Below are positions 1-9,127 of a DNA stretch of 64,000 nucleotides, piece by piece. How positions within the stretch are numbered: the first letter of the stretch is position 1; each line of letters opens with the position of its first letter. The translations under genes and the position numbers were made by a program. Source of the stretch: Novosphingobium sp. (lineage in GTDB: Bacteria; Pseudomonadota; Alphaproteobacteria; Sphingomonadales; Sphingomonadaceae); assembly GCF_027486195.1 (NCBI RefSeq), contig NZ_JAIXPP010000010.1, forward strand, positions 24,257-88,256, given 5' to 3'. The notes beneath the pieces were generated by a model. That model did no database searches. It had not been told where the DNA came from and saw only the letters and a list, made by a program, of their open reading frames with translations.

Positions 1-2
1 CT

Positions 3-2276
3 GTGGTCAACGCGGTCGCCAAGGCGATGGGGAAATCAGCGACATTTGGCTACGTATCGCCATGGAAGGCGGCGTGGAGCATGCTGCCGATGGCAGGCAA
101 GGACACGACGGATTACGACGCCGTGCAGCGGGATATTGACCTGCTGCGGCAGCAGGGGCGCCTGCCCGAAGGCGTGCCGACGAACCTTGCCGCTGCGCAA
201 CAGGCAGCGGCCAATCGCGGCGACGGGCACCTGCGGGATAAGATCATTGCGAGCCAAGGGCCGTTCAGTGCGCGGCTTGCGGGCGGCCTGATTGGCGGGC
301 TGGCCGACCCGGTGCAGACCGGGCTGGCAATTGCGACGGGCGGGCTGAGCAGCGAGCTTTCAGTTGGCCGCGCGATCCTCATGGAAGGGTTGGTGAACGC
401 GGCGGGGGTGGCGGTGGAGCTGCCGGCGATGGCGGCGGTGCGGGCGCGACGCGGCGAGGAGGTGACCGCGGGTGATGCCGCGATGGAAGTCGGAACCGCA
501 TTTGCCTTTGGGGCGGTGGCCGGCCTTGGCCTGCGCGGCGCGGGGGCTGCCTATCGCGCTGGGCGGGAGGCGCTGGCGATCCCGGAACGGACCAACCCGG
601 TGGCGGTGGTGAAGGCGTTCGCCAAGGCGGTGCCGGAGCAGCTGCGCACGCCGGAGCAGATGGCGGCGGTGGACGTGATCGAGCGGGACGCCGATGTGCA
701 GGGGCGCAATCCGTTTGATGAGGAAGGAGCGGACGCGCACCGTGCCAAGATCGATGCGGCGCAGCGCGCGATTGTGGAGCCGCCGCCATTGCCATCGCGC
801 ACGGGCGCCAGCGCAGCGACACGCGCGCCGATCACGGGCGATGCCAACGGCGCGGTCGATGCCTATATGGCGGCGGCGCGACGGCAGGAATCGAGCGGAA
901 GCGATACAGCGGCGAATCCGCGATCGAGCGCTACCGGGCGATACCAGTTCACCGATGGCACGTGGGTGCATTATTACCACAAGACGTTTCCACAAAGCGG
1001 CATGACGCGCGCGGCGATCCTGCAGCGCCGCCTAGATGGCGAGACGCAGGACCGGGTGATGCGGGTGTTCACCCAGGACAATGCGGCGTTCCTGCAACGC
1101 ATCGGAGTGGAGCCGGACCCCGGTAACCTCTATGTTGTGCACCATCTTGGGCAGGGCGGCGCTGAAGCCGTCCTGCACGCTTCGCCTTCAGCACCGCTGA
1201 GCGCACTATTGCCCCAAGAAGTGATCGTAGCGAACCCGCATTTGCGGACCATGACGGCGGGGCAGTTCGTGGACTGGGCGGCTGAGCGCATGGGTGGACG
1301 TGGAAGCGGCGGTGCGATGCGTGTTGCGGCGAGGCCGGATGCCATGCCGGACGAGGCGAGTGCGATCCGAACTGCGGCAGACTATCCGGACCCGATCAGG
1401 CCGGAGGTACCGCAACTGCGGCGCGATGCGTTCCCGGACGAGACAAGCTGGAATATCGCCCAAGCCAAAGTGGAAGCGGACACGCTGGGGCTGCCGGAGC
1501 CGAGCATGGCGCAGGCGAGCATTGCGCGCAGCCTCGATCCCGGCACATTCCGCGATTACAAGGCGCTGCAAATTCGGCGGGAGCTTGACCTCGATCTGCT
1601 CCAGCGCCTTGGGGGTGAGCGGCAAGCGCTACCGCAGGTGCGAGAATTGCAGGACCGTATTGACACGATCCTGACCAAGGTGGGCGGTGTTGAGAGCCGG
1701 TTGACCAATGTGGCAGCGGCGCGCCTCGACGAAGCGCGGGCAAGCCTGAAGCAAATGCTGAGCAGCGATACGCCATACATGCAGCTGGTGCGGCAGCGGC
1801 TGCTTAAGAATGATTTCAGGATGCGCGATCTGGCGCCGAAGGTTGCAGAGGCCAATCGCCGTGCGGCGGACATGGTGCCGGAAACAGCGCTAGAACAGGC
1901 ACCCGCACCGCCACTGCGCGAAGAGGGCTTGGCCAGCGTGGAAGGGCGCGGCGCGCCGCCATTGGGCCCAATCGCCGAGCGTACGGGCGGCGCAGCGGAA
2001 GGCGCGGCGGTGCGCCCGATCGCGCCGCCTGACCTGCGCCAGGACGCGTTGCCGATGGCTGATCACATGACGGCGAAGTTTGCCGATCCGGCGGCAGCGG
2101 AGATCCGCGCGCAAGCGGACGGGCACACGCACGATCTTGAGGGTGAGCGCGAGGCAGGAGCGTGGCGCGAAGTGGCGTTCGGCACTGGCGCGCCGGTACC
2201 AGAAAGCATCGCGCAGGCGCTTGGCCGGCTCGACGATGAAGACATGGCCCTCAAAGCCCTGAAGGACTGCCTATGA
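3..2276 (+). CDS. Phage internal virion protein with lysozyme/transglycosylase domain (5' end outside window)
   Basis: The frame is open to the left edge, so the true start is probably upstream of the window; 757 residues are visible. Residues about 285-430 look like a lysozyme-like transglycosylase domain, with a probable catalytic Glu296 in an Arg-Gln-Glu-Ser-Ser-Gly context and a Gly-Arg-Tyr-Gln-Phe motif some 20 residues later. Alanine- and glycine-rich hydrophobic stretches lie around residues 85-190. Such domains in very large phage proteins act during genome ejection by locally opening the peptidoglycan (T7 gp16 type). Its stop overlaps the start of the next gene by ATGA, indicating translational coupling. 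The C-terminal third is charged and low in recognisable motifs. Confidence 0.72.
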   Translation: MVNAVAKAMGKSATFGYVSPWKAAWSMLPMAGKDTTDYDAVQRDIDLLRQQGRLPEGVPTNLAAAQQAAANRGDGHLRDKIIASQGPFSARLAGGLIGGLADPVQTGLAIATGGLSSELSVGRAILMEGLVNAAGVAVELPAMAAVRARRGEEVTAGDAAMEVGTAFAFGAVAGLGLRGAGAAYRAGREALAIPERTNPVAVVKAFAKAVPEQLRTPEQMAAVDVIERDADVQGRNPFDEEGADAHRAKIDAAQRAIVEPPPLPSRTGASAATRAPITGDANGAVDAYMAAARRQESSGSDTAANPRSSATGRYQFTDGTWVHYYHKTFPQSGMTRAAILQRRLDGETQDRVMRVFTQDNAAFLQRIGVEPDPGNLYVVHHLGQGGAEAVLHASPSAPLSALLPQEVIVANPHLRTMTAGQFVDWAAERMGGRGSGGAMRVAARPDAMPDEASAIRTAADYPDPIRPEVPQLRRDAFPDETSWNIAQAKVEADTLGLPEPSMAQASIARSLDPGTFRDYKALQIRRELDLDLLQRLGGERQALPQVRELQDRIDTILTKVGGVESRLTNVAAARLDEARASLKQMLSSDTPYMQLVRQRLLKNDFRMRDLAPKVAEANRRAADMVPETALEQAPAPPLREEGLASVEGRGAPPLGPIAERTGGAAEGAAVRPIAPPDLRQDALPMADHMTAKFADPAAAEIRAQADGHTHDLEGEREAGAWREVAFGTGAPVPESIAQALGRLDDEDMALKALKDCL

Positions 2277-4768
2277 GTTTCCTGCAATGCCTGACCAAGC
2301 TGCGCGCCGAAGGGGTGATAGACCGCGAGCGGGCTGACCGGTTCCGGCAGGAATTCGAGCGGCTGAACGGCGAATATCGCAAGACGATGGATGCGGTGAG
2401 CGCGGCGGACCTTGCGGGGCGCGACGCGCTTTCGGCGCTGGAATGGCAGGCGCTGACCGACCGGCGGCAGAAAACGATGGCGATCAAGGTGCAGCAAGGG
2501 CTGCTGGACGATCTTGAGGCGCACCTGACCGGGGGCGGCAATGCCAAGCACTTCGTTGACGGGCTGATGGACCATCACGAGGCCGCGCCGGGGATGGCAT
2601 CGGTGGACAATACACGCTGGGCTATGGAGAGCCTTGCGTGGAGCCGGATGGGAGACTTTCTGAGCCGGTACAAGCGCGACCTGTTGGGGCGGCTGCGCAA
2701 TGCGGGCGAGCTGGACGACGTGGTGCGGGCACTGCGCGGCGAAGCGGTGGACAACCCCGATGCGGTGCAAGTGGCTGAAGCGGTAGCGGACACGATGGAA
2801 TGGCTGCGCCAGCAATTCAATGCGGCGGGTGGCGCGATCCCGAAGCTGGACAACTGGGGCCTGCCGCAGACGCATGACGCGCTGGAAATTGCCAAGGCCG
2901 GGTACGAGCTGTGGCGTGATTTCATTCGCCCACAGCTTGACTGGGCGCGGATGATCGATGCGGAGACCAATCTGCCGTTCGCGAGCGAGGATGCGCTGGA
3001 ACCGGCGTTGGTTGCGGCGTGGAAGAACATCACGAGCAACGGCCTCGACAGCGCAACGCCCGGCGCGTTCAACGGGAATGGCAAGCTGGCAAACCGGCGG
3101 AGCGATCACCGGTTCTTCGTGTTCAAATCGGCGGACGACTGGCTGGCCTATAATGACCGGTTCGGCACAGGGAACGTGTTCGACGCGATCACGGGCCATA
3201 TCAGCAGCATGAGCCGCGACATTGCGGCGATGCGCGTGCTGGGGCCGAACCCGGATCATACCGTGCGCTGGCTGGCGGACATGTTGCGCAAGGATGCGCT
3301 GCCGACCATGGAGGCCGGGCGCAAGGTGAAGCTGGCGGGCGAAGCGGGACGGGCGGCTAAAATCCTGCAGAACACGTGGGACATGTATTCGGGCGAGCTG
3401 GGCCGGATCGCGCCTGAGAACCGCTCCACAGCGCGGTTCTTCAGCGGCGTGCGCAACTGGAACGTGATGAGCAAGATGGGCAGCGCCGCGCTTTCCGCGC
3501 TGCCGACCGACCCGATGTTCACGGGCATGACGGCCAAGTTCAACGGCCTTTCCGTGATCGATGAGATGCACAATTACGCGAAGCTGATCGATCCGAGCGA
3601 TGCCAGCTATCGCGATGCGGCGCTGCATTCGGGGTTGGTGTTTGCCGAAATGACGGGGCGAGCCGAGCGCATGTGGCGCGACGGGCAGTTCAACACGCAC
3701 GAATTCACCAAGCGGGGGGCGGATGCGCTGCTGCGGACGACGCTGCTGACACCGCATACGGTGGCGATGAAGCAGGCGAATGGACTGAGCTTCATGAAGG
3801 AATGGGCCGAGCATATCGACCAGAGCTTTGGCGATCTGGCGGAGCCGAAGCGGATGGCGCTGGAGCGATACGGCATCAATGGCAAGGACTGGGACCGGCT
3901 GCGCGGGGTCGGCCCGGTGGAACAAGGTGGCCTCCACCTGCTCCGGCCGGGCGATCTGGCGCGGACGGGCGATGCGGATGCGCTGGCGACGGCAATTAAG
4001 TTCATGAACCTGATCGACAGCGAGACCAAGTTTGCCGTGCCGGGCGAAAGCCTGCGGGCGCGCACGGCGGTGGCGACGCTGGGGCATTCGGTGCGGATGG
4101 AGCGGGGCACGATCGGCGGCGAGTTGCTGCATTCGGCCAACCAGTTCAAGACATTCTCCGTGATCTGGATGATGACGCATCTGGAGCGGGCGGTGTATGG
4201 CCGGGGCGGGATGGGCCGCCTGCAGTATGCGCTTTCGCTGCCGATCTTCCTTACGCTGGGCGGCTATCTGGCAGATACGATGATCGACCTTTCTAAGGGC
4301 GAGAACCCGGCGCTGGAAGTGACGCCGATGCGGCTTGGCCGGGCGATGGTGCGTGGTGGCGGGCTTGGCATTCTGGGCGATATCGCGGCGCAGAGCATGG
4401 CAGGGCAGCGCGGGACAACGGGGCCGATTTCCGGGTTCTTCGTGGGGCCGACGATGGGGGCGGTGGTGGACCCGATTGCCGCGCTGACACTCGGCAATCT
4501 GGGCGAGGCGGGCCAAGGCAAGGAAACGCACCTATCGAGCGAGCTGGTGCGGCAGATGCGGCAGGCCACGCCGGGCAGCAATGCATGGTATGCGCGGGCG
4601 GCTGTAAACCGCCTGCTGCTGGACCAGCTTCAGGAAATGGTGGACCCGCATTACCGGCAGAGCTTTCACCGCATGGCGCGCGCGGCGCAGGAGCGCGGAT
4701 CAACCTATTGGTGGGCGCCGGGCGATGTGACGCCGGGGGCATCGCAGCCGGAAGCGGCGAGGCAGTGA
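2273..4768 (+). CDS. Large phage virion (internal/ejection) protein
   Basis: An 831-residue protein of mostly helical, charged composition, starting inside the stop codon of the lysozyme-domain protein. Residues about 655-730 contain hydrophobic stretches that may be membrane-active. I recognise no catalytic motif. Size, position between the lysozyme-domain protein and the tailspike, and the coupled start suggest a second ejection or internal core protein of a podovirus-like particle (inference). The C-terminus ends in a short basic and Ser/Pro-rich tail. Confidence 0.6.
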   Translation: MSFLQCLTKLRAEGVIDRERADRFRQEFERLNGEYRKTMDAVSAADLAGRDALSALEWQALTDRRQKTMAIKVQQGLLDDLEAHLTGGGNAKHFVDGLMDHHEAAPGMASVDNTRWAMESLAWSRMGDFLSRYKRDLLGRLRNAGELDDVVRALRGEAVDNPDAVQVAEAVADTMEWLRQQFNAAGGAIPKLDNWGLPQTHDALEIAKAGYELWRDFIRPQLDWARMIDAETNLPFASEDALEPALVAAWKNITSNGLDSATPGAFNGNGKLANRRSDHRFFVFKSADDWLAYNDRFGTGNVFDAITGHISSMSRDIAAMRVLGPNPDHTVRWLADMLRKDALPTMEAGRKVKLAGEAGRAAKILQNTWDMYSGELGRIAPENRSTARFFSGVRNWNVMSKMGSAALSALPTDPMFTGMTAKFNGLSVIDEMHNYAKLIDPSDASYRDAALHSGLVFAEMTGRAERMWRDGQFNTHEFTKRGADALLRTTLLTPHTVAMKQANGLSFMKEWAEHIDQSFGDLAEPKRMALERYGINGKDWDRLRGVGPVEQGGLHLLRPGDLARTGDADALATAIKFMNLIDSETKFAVPGESLRARTAVATLGHSVRMERGTIGGELLHSANQFKTFSVIWMMTHLERAVYGRGGMGRLQYALSLPIFLTLGGYLADTMIDLSKGENPALEVTPMRLGRAMVRGGGLGILGDIAAQSMAGQRGTTGPISGFFVGPTMGAVVDPIAALTLGNLGEAGQGKETHLSSELVRQMRQATPGSNAWYARAAVNRLLLDQLQEMVDPHYRQSFHRMARAAQERGSTYWWAPGDVTPGASQPEAARQ

Positions 4769-4780
4769 GTAGAGATAGGA

Positions 4781-5098
4781 TCAATCATGGTCGGGATCTG
4801 CGTCCTGCCGCATGCGGGCCTGCGCAGCGACCTGATCATAGAGCCCGCCCGCATAGTATCCGGCCAATGCCCCAAAGTGCGCCATGGCCGGGGGTATCAC
4901 CAAAACGATCAGCGCGGACATCGCGGAATCGATAACTAGGATTTGCTCGACAAGGCCAAGCAGCGACGCAGCCAAGGCGTTGGCGGCGAATACCAGACCA
5001 AAGATGTGGGGATCGGAAATGCCACGCCGCAGGTTCCAGCCAAAGAAAGCGGAGAGCAAAAACGCGATAACTGCAAAGGCAACAAAGCCCACGGTCAT
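4781..5098 (-). CDS. Small prophage membrane protein, three predicted TM helices
   Basis: A 105-residue hydrophobic protein on the strand opposite the late genes. Helices are predicted near residues 3-22, 34-58 and 62-85, followed by a short acidic/basic tail. I chose the internal ATG because an AGGGA ribosome binding site precedes it by a few bases and the protein then begins directly with a membrane segment; a longer frame upstream has no such signal. Its lone reverse orientation resembles prophage cargo or superinfection-exclusion genes, but nothing in the sequence proves that role. Confidence 0.6.
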   Translation of the reverse strand: MTVGFVAFAVIAFLLSAFFGWNLRRGISDPHIFGLVFAANALAASLLGLVEQILVIDSAMSALIVLVIPPAMAHFGALAGYYAGGLYDQVAAQARMRQDADPDHD

Positions 5099-5190
5099 AT
5101 TCCCTTGCCCGGCGAGTCGATGGGGAATATAGCGACGGAGCTGCGGGGAGTCTCGCAGTAGGGATTGGTCTCCCTGTATGCAGGCGCTCC

Positions 5191-5224
5191 CCGCGCCAAG
5201 CACCCCGCTTCGGCGCGGTTTCTT
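5191..5224 (+). terminator. Candidate rho-independent terminator in phage intergenic gap
   Basis: CCGCGCC (5191-5197) can pair with GGCGCGG (5212-5218) across a 14-base loop, followed by TTTCTT. It would stop rightward transcription of the virion operon after it has read antisense through the small membrane gene. The T-tract is short, so efficiency is uncertain. Confidence 0.45.
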
Positions 5225-5302
5225 ATGGTCGGGCGCGTCGTGAGCACCTCCAGGTGCGCCGTTCCTGCATCGGTAAGACCAATCATGGCGCGTCCGGCCA
5301 CC

Positions 5303-5331
5303 AAAGGGTGTCGTTTAAAACGACACCCTTT
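5303..5331. promoter_or_regulatory. 29-bp perfect palindrome upstream of the antirepressor gene
   Basis: Two 14-base arms (AAAGGGTGTCGTTT and its complement) flank a single central A. The site ends 47 bases before the antirepressor start codon. The high A+T centre and lack of a T-run make an operator more likely than a terminator. Shorter arms of the same sequence recur inside the gene at 5529-5555. Confidence 0.55.
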
Positions 5332-5378
5332 CGGGGATTGGTCTCTCAGGGGGCCGGGCGATCTGCAGGAGATCGACC

Positions 5379-6128
5379 ATGAATGCCTTGCTGTCCTACC
5401 AATTCGATGAAGAGCCCGTCCGCGTCGTGATGATCGCGAATGAGCCGTGGTTCGTGGCGAACGACCTCTGTCGGGTGCTGAGCATCGCAAATGCGCGACA
5501 TGCGCTGGCGCGTCTCGATGATGACGAAAAGGGTGTAACCACCAGTGACACCCTTGGTGGCGTGCAGGAAATGAACGTCGTTTCAGAGAGCGGGATGTAC
5601 GCGCTCGTGCTGGGTAGCAGAAAGCCCGAAGCGCGCCGCTTCCGCAAATGGGTAACCTCGGAAGTCTTGCCCGAGCTGCGGCGCACGGGCCGATACCAGA
5701 TGCATGATATCGAGCCGCCACCAACGGAAGCGATGGATTACGACCCCGTGCGACTGACCGCCGGGGTGACCGTGGTGCGCGAGGCGCGGCGGTTGTTTGG
5801 CCCGCGCGCGGCGCGGGGGCTGTGGGTGCAGGTGGGGCTGCCGCCAGTGATCGCAGACAGCGAGGCGCTGTTTGACGGGGACCCGCTGGCGGTGCCGCTG
5901 AAATCGTGGCTCGAACCCCGCCAGTTCTGCACGGTGACCGAAGCGGCGGCGGGCATCGGCCTTGCTGGCACGGACCAATCCACCCGGCACCGCATCGGCC
6001 AGGTGCTGCGCATGTGGGGGTGGCGGCCCAAGGTGCGCAAGCAGGACGGGCGGAGCGCGTGGGTGTTCGAGCGGCCGCTTCCGCTGCGCGTGGAAATGTC
6101 TGCCTGCGAAGAGGGAGGCGCGGCATGA
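5379..6128 (+). CDS. BRO-N domain phage antirepressor-like protein
   Basis: Residues about 8-108 form a BRO-N domain: a short beta-rich start, the conserved Asp-Glu-Lys-Gly-Val stretch, then a Ser-Glu-Ser-Gly-Met-Tyr motif, the Ser-Arg-Lys-Pro-Glu-Ala segment, and a helix leading to a Leu-Pro-Glu-Leu-Arg motif. This domain is the usual N-terminal DNA-binding half of phage antirepressors. The C-terminal 140 residues are basic and probably a second DNA- or protein-binding domain that I do not recognise. An AGGAG site lies 7 bases before the ATG. The stop overlaps the next gene by ATGA. It probably acts in phage gene control, but its target is unknown. Confidence 0.8.
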   Translation: MNALLSYQFDEEPVRVVMIANEPWFVANDLCRVLSIANARHALARLDDDEKGVTTSDTLGGVQEMNVVSESGMYALVLGSRKPEARRFRKWVTSEVLPELRRTGRYQMHDIEPPPTEAMDYDPVRLTAGVTVVREARRLFGPRAARGLWVQVGLPPVIADSEALFDGDPLAVPLKSWLEPRQFCTVTEAAAGIGLAGTDQSTRHRIGQVLRMWGWRPKVRKQDGRSAWVFERPLPLRVEMSACEEGGAA

Positions 6129-6331
6129 AGCTGGACCATGAAAGCCGGGCGCACCGGTTTCTCGATTCGATGACCGTGGTGCAGGCGATGCTGGCGCAAA
6201 TGCCGCCGGACAGCGACCTGAAAGCGGAGGGGCTGCACCAGCTGTTCTCGCTGCTTTCCGACGAGGCGCGGGTGGTGGTGGTGCCGTTTCGCATGGGGGC
6301 GAACGATGATGATGATCCCGGCGGTAGTTGA
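6125..6331 (+). CDS. Small phage hypothetical protein
   Basis: A 68-residue, largely helical protein translationally coupled to the antirepressor by a 4-base overlap. The last 10 residues are acidic and Gly/Asp-rich. No motif is recognised. The coupling suggests it works with, or is simply co-expressed with, the antirepressor. Confidence 0.6.
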   Translation: MKLDHESRAHRFLDSMTVVQAMLAQMPPDSDLKAEGLHQLFSLLSDEARVVVVPFRMGANDDDDPGGS

Positions 6332-6438
6332 CCCAGTGTTATCCATCCGATAACAGAACCGCACCGGGGACCTCGCTCCAGCCCGTCCCGGCCTTTACCG
6401 CTCGCATGGCGTGAGCGCGATCAGGTCGGGCGCTTCTC

Positions 6439-9102
6439 ATGACGGTATCTTCGGCGGTCCTTTCCCATAGCTACGTTCCGGGCGCGGCCATGCTGGCGGA
6501 ATCGCTGGCGGGCCTGATTGCCATGCAGGCCAGCGAGCTGGTGGTGACCGACCCGGATGGCGTGGTGCAGGTGCCGGGCACCGATTACGAGATTACCGGC
6601 AACCTGCGCACCGGGGCGGCATCGATCCGCACGCTGCGCGCCTATACGGCGGGCGTGCAGCTGACGGTGACGCGCAAGACGAGCCGGGTGCAACTGACGC
6701 AGCTGAGCCCGACGCAGCCGCTGCCGGCGAAGAAGATCGAGGACGAGCTGGACCGGCGCGCGCTGATCGAGCAGGAGCAGGATGCGTTTGCGGCCGATGT
6801 CGCGCTGCGTGCCATTCAGGGCTTGCCGGGCCAGACGGGGCTGGCGCTGGATACTGCGGACCTGCTGGACGGTGATATCCTGCAATATCGCGCGGGCAAG
6901 CTGCGGCGGTTTGATCGCAGCCTGTTCGCGGGCAAGTTCTATGCCGGGGGAGCGACCGGCGAGCTGGTTCCGGCCAGCGGCACGGGCAACGATAACGCCC
7001 TGCGCGGTGACCTTGCCAGCACCATCGGCGACCTGCTGATCAAAGTGGGCGACAAGACGCTGCATGAGGTGCTGGGCAATCCCAATGCCTTCCGGCTTAC
7101 GGGCCTTTCCGGGGTGAACGGCCTGCCTGCCGCCGCACCCGGCACGGATGAAAGCGTGCTGCTGGCGCAGGCCATGTATCTGATGAATTTCTGGCGCCGG
7201 CCATTGATCATCGACCGCACCATTCAGGCCATCAGCTTTACCACGGTGAGCGGCTACTGCGTTGTGGTTTGCGAGGAAGATTGCTTCATCGAATTCACCG
7301 GCGGGACAACCGGCTTCCGCGCCGAGAACACCTATGCCGCCGTGGGGAGCTGGACCGGGGCTTTCGTGCCCGCGCAATCGCCGGTGGGAAGCGGCGCGAT
7401 TGTCAGCACCGTGCCGGTGGACGCGGCATCTTATGCTGCGCTCAACGTGGGTGACCGTGTGTTCCTGGGCGATAGCGTGCCCAATACCTTCACCTACAAC
7501 GCCAATTCGACTTCACTGGCGGACTGGGCGCAGGTCATCGACAAGACCGGCGGCAACACGCTGTGGTTTGACCGGACCATCGACGAGGCGGCGCTCTATG
7601 CCGCCACCGGCACGATCTACAAGGTAGACCAGAACGAATGCGTGCTGGACATCAAGGTGCGCGGCGAGAAGACGCAGGTGCGCGAGGCGGTGCGCATCGA
7701 GGGCTATATCTGCGCGCGCGGCAAGGTGCGGGTGGAAGGCAATTCGAGCCGGGGCTTCATGCCCGTTTCCTGCTACATGCCGGTGTTCGAAATCTTCGCG
7801 CGGGATCTGCGCGATGATGAAAGCGCCAACTGCTATGGCTATGGCTGCTCGCCCTTCGGCGCGACCGTGGACGGCTACTACAAGATTTATGCCGAGGAAT
7901 GCCGGCATGCCTATACCGATGGCATCATCGGCGGTGTGGCGGCAGCTGCGCGGATGCGGCAGGGGGTGTGCCGCCGCAACACCGTTACCGGCGTGGCGGT
8001 GCGCTGCACGGCGGCAAGCTGGGATACGCACCCCAACAGCAAGGGCACCCTGTTCATCAACATCGTGGCGTGGGGCACGCATTCGGTCAGCCCCGGGCAG
8101 ACGATCAACGGCCTGAACTGGGCGATGCAGGTGCGCGGCAATGATGTGACGGTAGACGGTTTCACGACCGATATCCGGCAAGGCATCATTTATGTCGGCT
8201 ATGCAGTTGTCAGCCGCGCCAGCGTGACGGAAGTGAAGAATTTCACGCACCAGTGCAACTTCCCCGGTGCGTATGCCGGCCTCAATTCGATGATTTCGGT
8301 GGGGTTTTTCTCCAAGACCGGAACGGGCACGCATACCTTCATCTGCCGCAATTCGAGCATCCACAACTTCACGACGACGGGCGGCGGGTGGACCGGGCGC
8401 TTCGTGGATTGCGAGATCGACCGGACCACGACGGCCTCGAGCATGGCGGGCGACAGCACTTGCCGGTTCGAGCTCGAAAACTGCGAGCTGATTTCGCCCG
8501 GTTCCCTCACCATCGCGGGCGGCTATGTGTTTCGCGGCGGCCTGATCCGCATCGCCAATTCGGGCGGGCTCAACCTGATCGACGGCGCGGATGTGACGGC
8601 GATCAACGTGGGGATCGAGCGGCCAGCGCTGCTGACCTCGCTCAACAAGGCCTTTGCCTACACGACGATCGCAGCGGGCACGGTGAAATTCCAGCACGCG
8701 GGCCTGTGGATCAATTCGCCGAACGATGCGGCGCGCAGCGTGCGGCCGTTTGCCGATCTTTCCACGGGCGGCGCGGTGACGGTGAAGAGCCTTGCCATTC
8801 CGGCCGAGTTTCGCGGGACGGCGACCAAGGGCAATGCCGACGTGACGCTGCAAGTGGGCGTGGATGAGTATCAGCAGACGTTCAACACGGCGCTGACGGC
8901 CGCGCGCACCATCACGCTCAAGAAGAAGGGCGCGACGTCCGGTGACAGTTTCTATTTCACGCGGCCGGCGGGCGGCGCTTTCGCGCTTTCCATCATCAAC
9001 GACACGGCCGGAGCAACGATCCTCACGCTGGCAACCGGCGAAGCGGGCATCGCGATGTTCAACGGGGTGGACTGGTTCCTCGTGATCAAGGGCACCTGCT
9101 GA
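6439..9102 (+). CDS. Phage tailspike/tail fibre with T7-fibre-like N-terminus and beta-helix body
   Basis: An 887-residue protein. Residues about 1-125 resemble the particle-binding N-terminus of T7-type tail fibres: two short beta layers, the Thr-Asp-Tyr-Glu-Ile-Thr motif, then a long amphipathic helix rich in Glu and Ala. From about residue 205 the chain becomes Gly/Asn/Thr-rich with repeating short strands, as in right-handed beta-helix tailspikes that bind or cleave surface polysaccharide. The C-terminal 90 residues are a compact beta-rich trimer-type domain. It would mediate attachment to host capsule or LPS. The enzymatic specificity cannot be read from the sequence. Confidence 0.8.
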   Translation: MTVSSAVLSHSYVPGAAMLAESLAGLIAMQASELVVTDPDGVVQVPGTDYEITGNLRTGAASIRTLRAYTAGVQLTVTRKTSRVQLTQLSPTQPLPAKKIEDELDRRALIEQEQDAFAADVALRAIQGLPGQTGLALDTADLLDGDILQYRAGKLRRFDRSLFAGKFYAGGATGELVPASGTGNDNALRGDLASTIGDLLIKVGDKTLHEVLGNPNAFRLTGLSGVNGLPAAAPGTDESVLLAQAMYLMNFWRRPLIIDRTIQAISFTTVSGYCVVVCEEDCFIEFTGGTTGFRAENTYAAVGSWTGAFVPAQSPVGSGAIVSTVPVDAASYAALNVGDRVFLGDSVPNTFTYNANSTSLADWAQVIDKTGGNTLWFDRTIDEAALYAATGTIYKVDQNECVLDIKVRGEKTQVREAVRIEGYICARGKVRVEGNSSRGFMPVSCYMPVFEIFARDLRDDESANCYGYGCSPFGATVDGYYKIYAEECRHAYTDGIIGGVAAAARMRQGVCRRNTVTGVAVRCTAASWDTHPNSKGTLFINIVAWGTHSVSPGQTINGLNWAMQVRGNDVTVDGFTTDIRQGIIYVGYAVVSRASVTEVKNFTHQCNFPGAYAGLNSMISVGFFSKTGTGTHTFICRNSSIHNFTTTGGGWTGRFVDCEIDRTTTASSMAGDSTCRFELENCELISPGSLTIAGGYVFRGGLIRIANSGGLNLIDGADVTAINVGIERPALLTSLNKAFAYTTIAAGTVKFQHAGLWINSPNDAARSVRPFADLSTGGAVTVKSLAIPAEFRGTATKGNADVTLQVGVDEYQQTFNTALTAARTITLKKKGATSGDSFYFTRPAGGAFALSIINDTAGATILTLATGEAGIAMFNGVDWFLVIKGTC

Positions 9103-9127
9103 CGCGGGCCGAACAGGAGAAGACTTC

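Larger units (their letters stand above)
5161..5345. repeat. 12-bp direct repeat pair GGGATTGGTCTC (ends of the interval)
   Basis: GGGATTGGTCTC occurs at 5161-5172 and again at 5334-5345. An inverted partial copy, AAGACCAATC, lies at 5275-5284. All three sit in the 280-bp non-coding gap between the reverse membrane gene and the antirepressor gene, so they may be protein-binding or phage promoter elements. Confidence 0.55.

Noticed and set aside
2063..4531. An 822-codon reverse open frame
   Set aside because: Antisense to the large virion protein; Arg/His/Pro-rich composition typical of GC-rich antisense shadow frames.
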